From: Candidatus Thalassarchaeum sp.
Lineage (GTDB): Archaea; Thermoplasmatota; Poseidoniia; Poseidoniales; Thalassarchaeaceae
NCBI GenBank assembly: GCA_016777225.1
Contig: JADHRW010000003.1
Coordinates: 62,001 to 126,000, forward strand
Direction: 5' to 3'
DNA length: 64,000 nt
The position numbers were made by a program, and so were the translations under genes. The notes below the pieces were generated by a model. It saw only the letters and a list, made by a program, of their open reading frames with translations. It searched no databases and was not told the DNA's origin. Below are positions 9,012-17,868 of the stretch, piece by piece (position 1 is the stretch's first letter; every line of letters begins with the position of its first letter).

Positions 9012-9653
9012 TCAAAGTGAAGATAGAAGAGCAGTTAACTGCTCTTTTGATAATTGTTGGAATCCTTTTTCTGCTGTAATAACGGCTAAATCCATTCCAT
9101 TTCCACTGGCAGCATCTCTTTGAGCTGATGCCAATAATGATTTAGCTGCAACTCGCAATGCTGATTTCTCATCCATTCCGTCTCTATATTGGTCTTCAAG
9201 TACACCATACATATACGGTGAACCTGATCCAGTTGCGCAATAAACATCAGGTATCGAACCACCAGCTGAATCTATGCTGTATACGCTAGAACCTGATGAA
9301 TCTACACCAACTATCAGAAGCTGTACATAATGAGGACGACCTACTAAAATATTAGCAGTTAGTGTAGCAGCACCTTTCACAGTCATTGCTGTGCCTTCTT
9401 TGAGCTCGTATAATTTTAATTCGGCTGCAAGAGTACGTGATAATGATTGAGCATGGCCAACTAGTCCTGCTGTCGTAAGAGCAATGCTATTAGATATCTG
9501 AAACATTTTTTGTACACTCTTATTTGCAATGAAGTGACCCATTGTAGCCCTATGATCAGCGCCCACAACAACACCGCCATCAAAGGTAATTCCAATCGTA
9601 CTTGTTCCTGTCTTTACTGCATCAGTTGTTGCGTGCATTTTAATCACCGCCAT
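9012..9653 (-). CDS. psmB: Proteasome beta subunit
   Basis: The 213-residue protein is the proteolytic subunit of the archaeal 20S proteasome. A 16-residue propeptide ends in KTG, and Thr17 is the expected N-terminal nucleophile after autocleavage (G/TSTIG). Counting Thr17 as 1, Asp17 (in GADHRAT) and Lys33 (in VQKMF) are at the canonical positions. SGNGMDLAVI near the C-terminus is the conserved loop with Ser and Asp. The gene stands alone; an alpha subunit is not in the window. Confidence 0.95.
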   Translation of the reverse strand: MAVIKMHATTDAVKTGTSTIGITFDGGVVVGADHRATMGHFIANKSVQKMFQISNSIALTTAGLVGHAQSLSRTLAAELKLYELKEGTAMTVKGAATLTANILVGRPHYVQLLIVGVDSSGSSVYSIDSAGGSIPDVYCATGSGSPYMYGVLEDQYRDGMDEKSALRVAAKSLLASAQRDAASGNGMDLAVITAEKGFQQLSKEQLTALLSSL

Positions 9654-9654
9654 A

Positions 9655-9680
9655 AGAGGAAGTCCTCTCAGCGAATATAA
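9655..9680 (-). promoter_or_regulatory. Putative psmB promoter with dyad
   Basis: On the minus strand a TATA-like TTATATTC lies about 20-27 bases before the psmB ATG, which would place the transcription start at or near the start codon (leaderless mRNA). Between them is a perfect six-base dyad, AGAGGA-ag-TCCTCT, at 9655-9668. Position suggests an operator, but this is inference. Confidence 0.35.
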
Positions 9681-9723
9681 CTAATATGAACCCCCTTATG
9701 AATGCGACGGACTAGACACATGA

Positions 9724-9735
9724 AATTTATATGAA
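9724..9735 (+). promoter_or_regulatory. Putative sepF TATA box
   Basis: AATTTATATGA near 9724-9734 is a TATA-box candidate about 75 bases before the GTG start of sepF. It lies in the divergent psmB-sepF spacer. Composition and place are the only support. Confidence 0.3.
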
Positions 9736-9805
9736 ACAAGATAAAAACCATAGGTGCACAATATTTCACTAGATAACTCAAAGAACAGCGCCTAGACGGG
9801 ATGTC

Positions 9806-10204
9806 GTGGCAAAAGAAGAGAGTACAGGTCCGAAATGGATTGAAATGCCTAGTTTACCCAGTAAGAAAAATAGTTCTATAGAGGCCGAACAAGATTATCA
9901 TGACTTAGGTGAAAGATACTCTCAGGCACCTGTACCAAATCATTCAGATGATACTATTATTCATAGAGCAAGCTTAGAAGATATAACTGGAATCTCCGAA
10001 ATAATGAATTGGATATCAGAGGGAGATATTGTAATTGTAGAGATGATGAGTATGATTAGCCGTGAAATAGAACTTCAAACTGCTGTTTCTAAATTACAAA
10101 AATTCGTGGAAGATGAAATTAAAGGAACAGTTTTTGGCTTGGGACATAACCGTTTACTATTATTACCTCCAGATTATGGTGCTAAAAAGGCTGAAATAAA
10201 TTAA
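9806..10204 (+). CDS. sepF: SepF-like cell division protein
   Basis: The 132-residue protein begins with GTG. Residues 50-130 match the SepF fold: a short IIHRASLEDI strand, helix, GDIVIVEMM strand, then a long helix and GTVFGLGHNRLLLLPPD. SepF anchors FtsZ to the membrane and is the usual FtsZ partner in archaea. The expected N-terminal membrane-targeting amphipathic helix is not obvious; the first 45 residues are polar and look disordered, so either a different start or a different anchor may be used. The ZPR1 gene follows after 15 bases. An FtsZ-like gene is at 43856-44761. Confidence 0.8.
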   Translation: MAKEESTGPKWIEMPSLPSKKNSSIEAEQDYHDLGERYSQAPVPNHSDDTIIHRASLEDITGISEIMNWISEGDIVIVEMMSMISREIELQTAVSKLQKFVEDEIKGTVFGLGHNRLLLLPPDYGAKKAEIN

Positions 10205-10219
10205 AGCTGAGGAATCGCT

Positions 10220-10816
10220 ATGGAAAGTACTGTCGAACAGCCTTGCCCTGTTTGTTTCTCGGAAAATGGCTTAACTATGATAGCACATACATCTGAAATA
10301 CCATATTTTGGAGAACACACCCAACTTACTATCCTATGTCCTTCTTGTGGCTGGAAACATACAGATTTTATACCGGCAGAAGGTAAAAAACCGGGTGCAT
10401 TTAGTTTGAAAATCAAAAATTCTGAAATGCTTTCTGTAAGAATAATTCGTTCATCGTCATGTACTGTAAGAATAAGCGAATTAGGATTAGAAGTTGAACC
10501 AGGCGGAGCAACGACTGGCTATGTTTCAAATATCGAGGGTGTTTTGAACAGATTTGAAGACGCTATAGGATTAATGTACAGGCAATCAAAGTTATCCAAT
10601 GAAAAAGAAATTGTTGAAAAATGTGAAAAATTATTTGAAAAGATAAAACAAGTTAAAAATGGAGAAAAGACTGTTGTATTGACACTCTTAGATCCAATGG
10701 GGCATAGTCAGATATTGCATAAAGATGCTGTGCCAAGAAATTTGACTGAAGAAGAAATGAAAGACTTAGAAGTTGGCCCTGTCATCCCTGTATTTAATTC
10801 TGATGAATTAGAATAA
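10220..10816 (+). CDS. ZPR1-type zinc finger protein
   Basis: This 198-residue archaeal ZPR1-domain protein has a four-cysteine finger CPVC...CPSC (about residues 9-42) followed by the double-stranded beta-helix region with SVRIIRSSSCTVRISELGLEVEPG and GYVSNIEGVL, both diagnostic of the ZPR1 family. In eukaryotes ZPR1 assists eEF1A folding; the archaeal role is not established. It is probably cotranscribed with sepF and converges with trpS, whose stop codon is adjacent. Confidence 0.85.
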   Translation: MESTVEQPCPVCFSENGLTMIAHTSEIPYFGEHTQLTILCPSCGWKHTDFIPAEGKKPGAFSLKIKNSEMLSVRIIRSSSCTVRISELGLEVEPGGATTGYVSNIEGVLNRFEDAIGLMYRQSKLSNEKEIVEKCEKLFEKIKQVKNGEKTVVLTLLDPMGHSQILHKDAVPRNLTEEEMKDLEVGPVIPVFNSDELE

Positions 10817-12199
10817 TTATTTAGAGTCAGTTGCAATGAACTCATCTATTCTATCGACCCATTGATCTCTCTTATCAGATAAATCAGTCAACCATTCAGA
10901 TGCTTTATCAATACAAATTTGTTTAATCTCTCCAGCTAATAATCTGCCAGACTCATAATCACGAGCGATTGAAGATAATTCAGTATCGCTTTCCTCGAAA
11001 AAGAATTCTAAGTATTGATAAGCAACATCTTTTGATAAATCTCCACCTAGTCTTCTATGCTCTTCTATAGTAGCTCTACCTCCACTAAATGCGCGCTTAA
11101 CTTTCTTTGACATATCCTCGATTGTATCGTGCATGAATATAGTAGTTTCAGGTTTAGATGATGACATTTTATCACCAGTCATACCAACAGCAAAACGATG
11201 GTAGGTCGAACAAGGTGGCATTAATCCCATTCCACCCATACTTCTTTCAAGACTTAATAATGAAATCTTAATTCGAGACATATCACCACGTGTCGCACCA
11301 GGAATTTCTAGTGTACCATGTTTTGGATTTGAAAGTACATCGGCGAAACCAAGCTGAGAAAGACAAGTATGAAGTTTTTCGAAAATAGTAGCACGGACTT
11401 GACGGTTGATTCCACCAGAATCTAAAACCCCCATATGAGACTTATTCTCATCCTGAATAGATAAACCAATTGTGAGACCACCACTCTTCCTTGGCTTCAG
11501 ATTAAACCAATTCGTTTTACCCACTAATCCTCTAGTTAAACGAATGTGAGGGTCTTGGTCGACACCCACAGGGACGACTATTGGCCTTAAACCTCCATAT
11601 TCATCTAATTGAGGGTGGACTATATCACCCGCTTGAACAAGAGGTGCCTGAACATGAGCAAGATTTGTTTCACCTGAAAAGCCATAAATTGCTTCAAATT
11701 CAGATAGATTGGTTTTCTTTCCTAGTGTGAAACCGAGTCTTTGCACTTCTGGTCTCATACTTTGGAAGTAGATATTTGTCTTATCCGGATCAAGACCCAG
11801 GGCAGCATAATTATGTATATATTCTGATAAAGCGAGTTTACGGCCTTCTTTCAGAGATGTACCTCTTGTCGCTAAAGCCTCTAAATCTGCAACTGCGACA
11901 GTAATATCTCCACCCTGTTCTTGAAACCACTTGACTTGATCAATAACCATACTATGGCCAAGGTGCATTTTACCACTAGGCATAAGGCCAGTAAGTACAC
12001 CAAAATTATCGCCACGATCGATGCATCCTAAAATAACATCTAAATCTCTATGGGCAAAAATTATTCCTCTTCGATGCAATTGATTAGGATTCGGTATCTT
12101 AGAAATTTCAACACTACTCAAACCAAAATTATCTCTTATTCTTGCATAATCCGTAGACTGTTGAGATGACCATGGATCTATCCGAGACTCACCAGCCAT
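10817..12199 (-). CDS. trpS: Tryptophanyl-tRNA synthetase, archaeal type
   Basis: The 460-residue class Ic synthetase charges tRNA-Trp. The HIGH-type signature is HLGH at residues 79-82 (SGKMHLGH) and the KMSKS-type loop is DKMSSSKPET. VAVADLEAL, VPVGVDQDPHIRL and the long N-terminal segment before the Rossmann fold are typical of archaeal/eukaryotic TrpRS rather than the bacterial form. The C-terminal helical anticodon-binding domain is complete. Confidence 0.94.
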   Translation of the reverse strand: MAGESRIDPWSSQQSTDYARIRDNFGLSSVEISKIPNPNQLHRRGIIFAHRDLDVILGCIDRGDNFGVLTGLMPSGKMHLGHSMVIDQVKWFQEQGGDITVAVADLEALATRGTSLKEGRKLALSEYIHNYAALGLDPDKTNIYFQSMRPEVQRLGFTLGKKTNLSEFEAIYGFSGETNLAHVQAPLVQAGDIVHPQLDEYGGLRPIVVPVGVDQDPHIRLTRGLVGKTNWFNLKPRKSGGLTIGLSIQDENKSHMGVLDSGGINRQVRATIFEKLHTCLSQLGFADVLSNPKHGTLEIPGATRGDMSRIKISLLSLERSMGGMGLMPPCSTYHRFAVGMTGDKMSSSKPETTIFMHDTIEDMSKKVKRAFSGGRATIEEHRRLGGDLSKDVAYQYLEFFFEESDTELSSIARDYESGRLLAGEIKQICIDKASEWLTDLSDKRDQWVDRIDEFIATDSK

Positions 12200-12297
12200 A
12201 GATGGTCGAGTGTAAACTCCTCAATCAAGGCTGCGCTTAAAATATTACAAATATGCCCAACTACTATGGACATTGACTACAACCGAAGGATGTGAAT

Positions 12298-13353
12298 ATG
12301 ACGACTATACACTGTTTAGGTTCAGGGCTTGTTGGCTCTTTCGTAATAAAAAAATTATCTAATGAAGGAATAAAAGTTAACGTTGTAGATATCAATGAAA
12401 AAAAAGATTTTATTTCAAATGATTTAGTAGAGGTTCATATTGAAGACGCTTTCAAATATTGCCAAAAAACAATAGAAAATGACGATTTATATGTTAATAT
12501 GCTCCCAGGAAGTCTAGGGCATAAAGTGACGGAATTATTAGTATCTCAGGGGAAAAGAATAGTAGACCTTAGTTTTAGTGAACAAACACCTGAAAGTTTG
12601 AATCCAAGCGCCATTAAATCGGGAGCTAAATTACTCTGGGACGTAGGAATAGCACCTGGTTTTTCTAATATGTTAATCGCATACGCATCGAGAGTAGGGA
12701 ATGGAATTGTTAGTGTAGAAGTTAGAGTCGGTGGTAATCCTATTTTAATGGATGATGAATGGAGTTATATGGCACCTTTTTCACCCAATGATGTAATTGC
12801 AGAATATACAAGACCTGCAAGAATTATAAGAGAAAGAAAATTATGTATCTTACCTGCATTGAGCGAAAGACACAAGATTGTAGTAGGAAAAAGAGGGGCT
12901 ATGGAAGCGTTCCTTACGGATGGCTTGAGAAGTTTACTCGATACAATAGATGCAGAGGATATGACTGAGTATACAGTCAGGTGGCCAGGCCATATTCAGA
13001 GATTCATTGATGAAAGGGATGCTGGTATCCTGAACGAAGAAGATCTTATTGAGAAATGGAGATTTGATAGTAAACGTAGAGAATTTACTTGGATGGAAGT
13101 CAAAGTAGAATGTAATAATGGAGAAAAAATGTGCTGGACAATATATGATGAAGGGATGAAGGGTGATTCATCAATGGCTAGAACTACTGGTTTAGTTACT
13201 GCATCATGTATTAGTCAATGGCTAATTGATGAAACACTCGTTAACAAAGGAGTTCATCCACCTGAAAGTCTGTCTAATGAAGTAATATCAAACGTACTAC
13301 AAAGTTTAAGAGATGAGGGTGTAGACATTAAGGGACCTGATATTCATCTCTAG
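12298..13353 (+). CDS. Saccharopine dehydrogenase-like oxidoreductase
   Basis: A GAAGG ribosome site at about 12285-12289 favours ATG 12298 over the GTG at 12292. The 351-residue protein starts with a Rossmann motif, CLGSGLVGSFVIKKL, and an acidic NVVDINE strand, followed by YVNMLPGSLGHKV and WDVGIAPGFSNML, which are typical of saccharopine dehydrogenase/reductase folds. The C-terminal half is the mixed dimerisation/substrate domain (ending in TTGLVTASC...WLID). The likely role is amino acid metabolism (lysine or a related dehydrogenase); the substrate cannot be fixed from context. Confidence 0.8.
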   Translation: MTTIHCLGSGLVGSFVIKKLSNEGIKVNVVDINEKKDFISNDLVEVHIEDAFKYCQKTIENDDLYVNMLPGSLGHKVTELLVSQGKRIVDLSFSEQTPESLNPSAIKSGAKLLWDVGIAPGFSNMLIAYASRVGNGIVSVEVRVGGNPILMDDEWSYMAPFSPNDVIAEYTRPARIIRERKLCILPALSERHKIVVGKRGAMEAFLTDGLRSLLDTIDAEDMTEYTVRWPGHIQRFIDERDAGILNEEDLIEKWRFDSKRREFTWMEVKVECNNGEKMCWTIYDEGMKGDSSMARTTGLVTASCISQWLIDETLVNKGVHPPESLSNEVISNVLQSLRDEGVDIKGPDIHL

Positions 13354-13354
13354 A

Positions 13355-14446
13355 TTATGATTTTTGATCCCTCTTCACTAGCCATTTAATTGTCATTGGA
13401 GTGGCAATTAATATTCCTAATGCAACTATTGGGAGTCTCCAATCCATTTCCAAAGCAGACGGTCTTTCAATCAACCAAGTAAAAAGTAAGGGTGAATCAT
13501 AAAAATCATTTGCCCACTCATGAAGATTTGTCACATGGTGCCCAACAATTGTCACACTATGGTGTAAATTGTTGAAAGTTTTAAGAGGATATAATTCATA
13601 TGACGATATATTATCAAATTCTACTATAATTTCACTACCTGGTGAAAGTGTAATTATCATACCAGCATCTACTGTTCGCCAACCATTTTGAAGAATCTTT
13701 TCATTTTCTTGTAATACTGGATAAGAGAAATTTTCATCATCATTGACAGAGTATATCGACGAGGAGGTTTGAATTAGTATACTTCCAGGTACACTCCAAG
13801 AATTGCTTAAAGGTACATCTAAACTCAATATCAAAGTATTATTATCAACAGTTGAAGTAATCAAAGAACTAGAAATCTCATGATTATACCATTCACCCCA
13901 CGTAGTATACCATACATCTTGATTTTCGAGAAAATTTATTGCGTCCTTATCTTCTCTGACTTTAAGATCGAATATTCTTGCCTCCCAGTAAATCGAAATA
14001 AGAGTATCTTTCTCTGCAGAATCAAGTAAAGTTAAATTTGCAGTATTCTGTTCAATACTGCCACCATTTCGTTGTACTACTGACATGCCATCAACATCAG
14101 AAATCAAATTATCACCTAAGATTAAGAAACCTGATTCTTTCAGAGCTGAAACAGTATCTTCATCTATAGAATTAGGAACACCAAACGATATTGCTTCAGA
14201 ACCCCAGCGAGAAGAGTTAGTATGACCATTCAAATATTCTTTACAAGATTCAATAGCCCAGTTATCTTCATTGATATCAATTCCTTCATACCCATGGCAA
14301 GCGAATTCATCACCATGTTCTAATCTTTCGGGCCCTATTAGATTCCATAACCAATTATCGTCATCCCAGTCTGCAACAACTGTTGGAGCTAGTAGAGGAG
14401 TAACGAATATGACTAGTAAAAAAAGACCCCTATACCGTATTCCCAT
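13355..14446 (-). CDS. Exported protein with C-terminal membrane anchor
   Basis: The start is set at ATG 14446, giving a clean signal peptide (GLFLLVIFVTPLLAPTVVA) followed by an acidic mature N-terminus. An upstream in-frame ATG at 14533 would overlap the divergent plsC gene. The body is mostly beta. A segment at residues 45-110 (CHGYEGIDIN ... ALKESGFLILGDN) loosely recalls a polysaccharide-deacetylase-type fold, but the metal-binding triad is not clear. The C-terminus has one membrane helix (LPIVALGILIATPMTI) and a basic tail, so it is displayed outside the cell. Function unknown. Confidence 0.6.
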   Translation of the reverse strand: MGIRYRGLFLLVIFVTPLLAPTVVADWDDDNWLWNLIGPERLEHGDEFACHGYEGIDINEDNWAIESCKEYLNGHTNSSRWGSEAISFGVPNSIDEDTVSALKESGFLILGDNLISDVDGMSVVQRNGGSIEQNTANLTLLDSAEKDTLISIYWEARIFDLKVREDKDAINFLENQDVWYTTWGEWYNHEISSSLITSTVDNNTLILSLDVPLSNSWSVPGSILIQTSSSIYSVNDDENFSYPVLQENEKILQNGWRTVDAGMIITLSPGSEIIVEFDNISSYELYPLKTFNNLHHSVTIVGHHVTNLHEWANDFYDSPLLFTWLIERPSALEMDWRLPIVALGILIATPMTIKWLVKRDQKS

Positions 14447-14531
14447 GGCACTCCGAATAAGAAATAAGAAATGAACCCTTGTGAGCCGAATCGAAAGCAA
14501 TAAAGATAAAGTATAGGCACAACAGATATAC

Positions 14532-15299
14532 ATGCTATCTAATAGTAGTCTAGATTCTATCTCTGAATTGGTAGATTTATCTGGTTCTGGGGAAAAATTT
14601 TCTACACCATGGATTTATAATTTCTTACTTTGGGTACTACCTACACCATTTCGAACAATAACAAATATCCACTACCATGGATTGGAAAGAATACCAAAAG
14701 GTGCAGTGATTTTTGTTGCAAATCATACGTCACACGTAGATCCATTTATCAAAATAGTTGCAGCTAATAGACCAGTACACTACTTAGCAAAGCAAGAACA
14801 TTTTGAATCTCCAGCTACAAAAATTTTGATGGAGAGTACGGGTATGATTGAGACTACCAGAGAAAACGGTGCTAGAAGTGCTCTGACTCAAGCAGTAGAT
14901 GTATTGGAATCAGGAACTTCTGTAGGTATATTTCCAGAAGGAACTAGATCAAGAAATGTAAAAGCACCATTCCTACAGAAAGGAAAAACAGGAGTTGCAA
15001 GATTAGCAGCACGATTTCCAGATACTCCGATAATTGCAATGTCGATTATTGGTGCCAGAAGTTTCATGAAACCTGGTAGTTTGATGATAAAACCATGGAA
15101 ACGAATTGATGTATACATAGGATTCCCTATTACATTCTCAGAATGGGCTTCAAGCCCTAATGGAGGCAATCTAGATGACGGAAAAGTCAAACAATTACTT
15201 AAAAAAAATGATTCAGAGAAAACATTTGAAATGAAAGATTTATTCAGAAAATTAACTGATCAAATTATTGAAACTTTACGTATTAATGGCGCCCCCTAG
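14532..15299 (+). CDS. 1-acyl-glycerol-3-phosphate acyltransferase-like (PlsC)
   Basis: The 255-residue protein carries the LPLAT acyltransferase motifs. Motif I is NHTSHVDP (HxxxxD), followed by MIETTREN, and motif III is FPEGTRSRN. These are the catalytic and glycerol-3-phosphate binding elements of PlsC, which transfers an acyl chain to lysophosphatidate. Archaeal membranes are built from isoprenoid ethers, so the physiological acyl acceptor is uncertain. The gene is complete. It is divergent from the exported protein gene with the start codons overlapping the same promoter region. Confidence 0.85.
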   Translation: MLSNSSLDSISELVDLSGSGEKFSTPWIYNFLLWVLPTPFRTITNIHYHGLERIPKGAVIFVANHTSHVDPFIKIVAANRPVHYLAKQEHFESPATKILMESTGMIETTRENGARSALTQAVDVLESGTSVGIFPEGTRSRNVKAPFLQKGKTGVARLAARFPDTPIIAMSIIGARSFMKPGSLMIKPWKRIDVYIGFPITFSEWASSPNGGNLDDGKVKQLLKKNDSEKTFEMKDLFRKLTDQIIETLRINGAP

Positions 15300-15352
15300 G
15301 TGACTTAGGGAGAGTATGATTCAAAGACTGCCGTCTAAACCGCTATCATGAC

Positions 15353-16147
15353 ATGGAACAGTATTTAGATCTCTTACGCCGAATCCTAGAACATGGAGGA
15401 GACAAGGATGATAGGACAGGAACAGGGACTAAATCGATATTTGGTCATCAAATGCGCTTTGATTTATCAGAAAGTTTTCCTGCTGTAACTACAAAGAAAA
15501 TACATTGGCCTAGTGTTATTCATGAGCTATTATGGATAATTTCAGGTGAAACTAATGTTAAATATTTACAAGAAAATAAAGTTAGAATATGGAATGAATG
15601 GGCGGATGAAGAAGGTGATTTGGGACCAGTATATGGAAAACAATGGCGGAAATGGGAATCTAATGATGGAGAAGTAATTGATCAAATTAAAAATTCTATC
15701 GAACTCATAAAAACTAATCCCGAATCAAGAAGGATAATTGTATCTGCATGGAATGTTGGAGATTTAGATAAAATGGCTTTAATGCCATGTCATGCATTTT
15801 TCCAATTTTTTGTATGTGATGGTAAACTATCTTGTCAATTATATCAAAGAAGTGCAGATGCTTTCTTAGGAGTCCCATTCAATATTTCTTCTTACAGCTT
15901 ACTGACATGTATGATGGCTCAAGTTTGTGAATTAGAGCCAGGAGAATTTATTTGGACAGGAGGAGATTGCCATCTCTACAATAATCATCTTGAACAGGCG
16001 AAATTACAAGTTTCACGTTCACCGCTTAACTTACCCAAATTAGTGCTTGATTCAAGCATTACAGATATAGATGATTTCAGAGCTGAGCATATCAAAATTA
16101 TCGGTTATGAACATCATCCACATATATCTGCTCCAATTTCAATATGA
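15353..16147 (+). CDS. thyA: Thymidylate synthase (ThyA)
   Basis: This 264-residue protein, the same length as the E. coli enzyme, makes dTMP from dUMP with methylene-tetrahydrofolate. The catalytic cysteine is in [10 protein letters not shown], the dUMP-binding arginines are in [10 protein letters not shown], and the [16 protein letters not shown] and [10 protein letters not shown] segments are intact. It is followed after nine bases by dihydrofolate reductase, which regenerates tetrahydrofolate after the ThyA reaction. Confidence 0.97.
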   Translation: MEQYLDLLRRILEHGGDKDDRTGTGTKSIFGHQMRFDLSESFPAVTTKKIHWPSVIHELLWIISGETNVKYLQENKVRIWNEWADEEGDLGPVYGKQWRKWESNDGEVIDQIKNSIELIKTNPESRRIIVSAWNVGDLDKMALMPCHAFFQFFVCDGKLSCQLYQRSADAFLGVPFNISSYSLLTCMMAQVCELEPGEFIWTGGDCHLYNNHLEQAKLQVSRSPLNLPKLVLDSSITDIDDFRAEHIKIIGYEHHPHISAPISI

Positions 16148-16156
16148 GGTATAGTC

Positions 16157-16672
16157 ATGAAAATATTGATGATTGTTGCAATGGATGAGCAAGGGAATAT
16201 TGGTAATAACGGGTCTCTACCATGGAGATTATCGTCTGATATGTCAAGATTTAGGAAACTAACGATTGCAGATGGTTTTAATGCTGTAATCATGGGGAGA
16301 AAAACTTGGGATTCCTTACCAGAAAACTACAAACCACTTCCAGAAAGATTGAATATTGTAATGTCAAGAAATACATCATGGAGTGATAAAAATGCAGAAT
16401 CAGCGCTTTATCCAGGGAGGGCGATAGAAATTGCATATGCTAATGGATGTGATGAATGCTGGATTATTGGAGGCGCACAGATTTATAATATGTACTTAGA
16501 TAGAGTGGATGAAATACATATCACTAATGTTCATACATCAGATAGTGGAGATATCACCTTCCCAGAAAATGATTGGTCTGATTGGAGGGAAAAAATTATA
16601 GAAAAATTACCTAAAGATGATAAAAATGAATATGATACTACGTATACAATATGGATAAGAAACGTTTCATAG
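16157..16672 (+). CDS. folA: Dihydrofolate reductase
   Basis: The 171-residue protein reduces dihydrofolate to tetrahydrofolate with NADPH. The typical start (ILMIVAMDEQGNIGNNGSLPW), the MGRKTWDSLP cofactor loop, RLNIVMSR and IIGGAQIYNMYL are all present. The thyA-folA pair is a compact two-gene operon of a kind common in bacteria and found in folate-using archaea. Confidence 0.95.
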   Translation: MKILMIVAMDEQGNIGNNGSLPWRLSSDMSRFRKLTIADGFNAVIMGRKTWDSLPENYKPLPERLNIVMSRNTSWSDKNAESALYPGRAIEIAYANGCDECWIIGGAQIYNMYLDRVDEIHITNVHTSDSGDITFPENDWSDWREKIIEKLPKDDKNEYDTTYTIWIRNVS

Positions 16673-16723
16673 TAGCACATTGTTTCAATACATTTGAAAA
16701 TAAAACAATTGGTCAAAGGTTTA

Positions 16724-17464
16724 ATGAGAACCGAGCATTTACCATTTCCAATGCCGGAAAGAAAATTTTCTTTACAACAAAAATGGGTTGATTTAACATT
16801 TATGCATTGGGAAGTAGATCCTGAAATATTAAAAAAACATATACCCAAAGATTTAGAAATTGAACTATTTGAGGGAAAAGCATACGTTGGGACAATTCCT
16901 TTTAAGATGGAAAAAGTAAGGCCTAGGAATTTACCATCGATATCAATGATTTCGAATTTTCCTGAATTTAACATAAGAACATATGTCAAGAAAAATGGAA
17001 AAGGAGGAGTTTTTTTCCTAACTCTTGATGCACAGAGTCATATCACATGCAAATATGCCCCATTGGTTTATGGACTTCCATATGAATATGCTAAATGTAA
17101 TTTTAATATCAACAAAAAAGGAGAATATCTGTGGGCATCTAAAAGAATAACTAACGGGATAAAACTAGAAGGAAAATCTATTGGTTATGGACCTTTAATG
17201 AAAGCTAATAAAGGAAGTTTAGAAGAATTTTTATTTGAAAGATACTGCCTATATGTAGAAAAGAAAGGAATCACCTACAGGGCTTATACCTGCCATGAAC
17301 CATGGGAATTTCAAAATGCTGATGTTGAAATTAAAGAAAATTCATTAACAGAATTTTATGATTTAGGGATCAAGAATCTATTAAATCCAGATTTAGTACA
17401 TGTTAGTAAAGGAGTGGATGTTCTTACATGGAATATTCAATCAACGGTGAATGAAAATGAGTGA
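16724..17464 (+). CDS. DUF2071 family protein (YqjF-like)
   Basis: The start is placed at ATG 16724 after AAAGG; the frame also opens with TTG at 16694. The protein (about 246 residues) has the DUF2071 order: LTFMHWEVDPEILKKHIP, GKAYVGTIPFKM, NFPEFNIRTYV, GGVFFLTLDAQS and GLPYEYAKC. The fold is related to acetoacetate decarboxylase, but the family has no settled function. The stop overlaps the start of the DCC gene by 14 bases, so the two are cotranscribed. Confidence 0.8.
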   Translation: MRTEHLPFPMPERKFSLQQKWVDLTFMHWEVDPEILKKHIPKDLEIELFEGKAYVGTIPFKMEKVRPRNLPSISMISNFPEFNIRTYVKKNGKGGVFFLTLDAQSHITCKYAPLVYGLPYEYAKCNFNINKKGEYLWASKRITNGIKLEGKSIGYGPLMKANKGSLEEFLFERYCLYVEKKGITYRAYTCHEPWEFQNADVEIKENSLTEFYDLGIKNLLNPDLVHVSKGVDVLTWNIQSTVNENE

Positions 17465-17846
17465 GGATGGTATTTTATTATTAGATGGAAATTGTGGTCT
17501 ATGTAATCGTTTGGCAATATTTTTACATCCTCGATTGCAAAAACATAAATCATTGGTTTTCATGTCTAATGAGAGTGAGGAAGGAAAAGAAATAATAGAA
17601 AGTTTACCTCATAAACAACAAAATTTAGATACAGTATATTTAGTTAGGAATGGAGTCTCATACATCAAATCTGCGGCTGCAATTCGATGTCTTCTTTATC
17701 TCAAATGGCAATATAGAATTTTCTATCCAGTATTTTGGGTCATACCTTTTCCATTGAGAGATTTGGTTTATGCTATGATTGCTAGGAATAGACATAAGAT
17801 TTTTTCTAAACCGGATATTTGTATTATTCCGTCTTTAAATAAATAA
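17451..17846 (+). CDS. Thiol-disulfide oxidoreductase-like protein, DCC family
   Basis: The 131-residue protein has the family motif DGNCGLCNR (DxxCxxC) at residues 12-20, followed by the AAAIRCLLYL and PLRDLVYAMIARNR helices. This is the YuxK/DUF393 'DCC' family, thioredoxin-like in its CxxC but without a proven substrate. DUF2071 and DCC genes are found together in other genomes, and the overlap here supports a joint function. Confidence 0.82.
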   Translation: MKMSEDGILLLDGNCGLCNRLAIFLHPRLQKHKSLVFMSNESEEGKEIIESLPHKQQNLDTVYLVRNGVSYIKSAAAIRCLLYLKWQYRIFYPVFWVIPFPLRDLVYAMIARNRHKIFSKPDICIIPSLNK

Positions 17847-17868
17847 TAGATTGAATTAGGATGAAATA

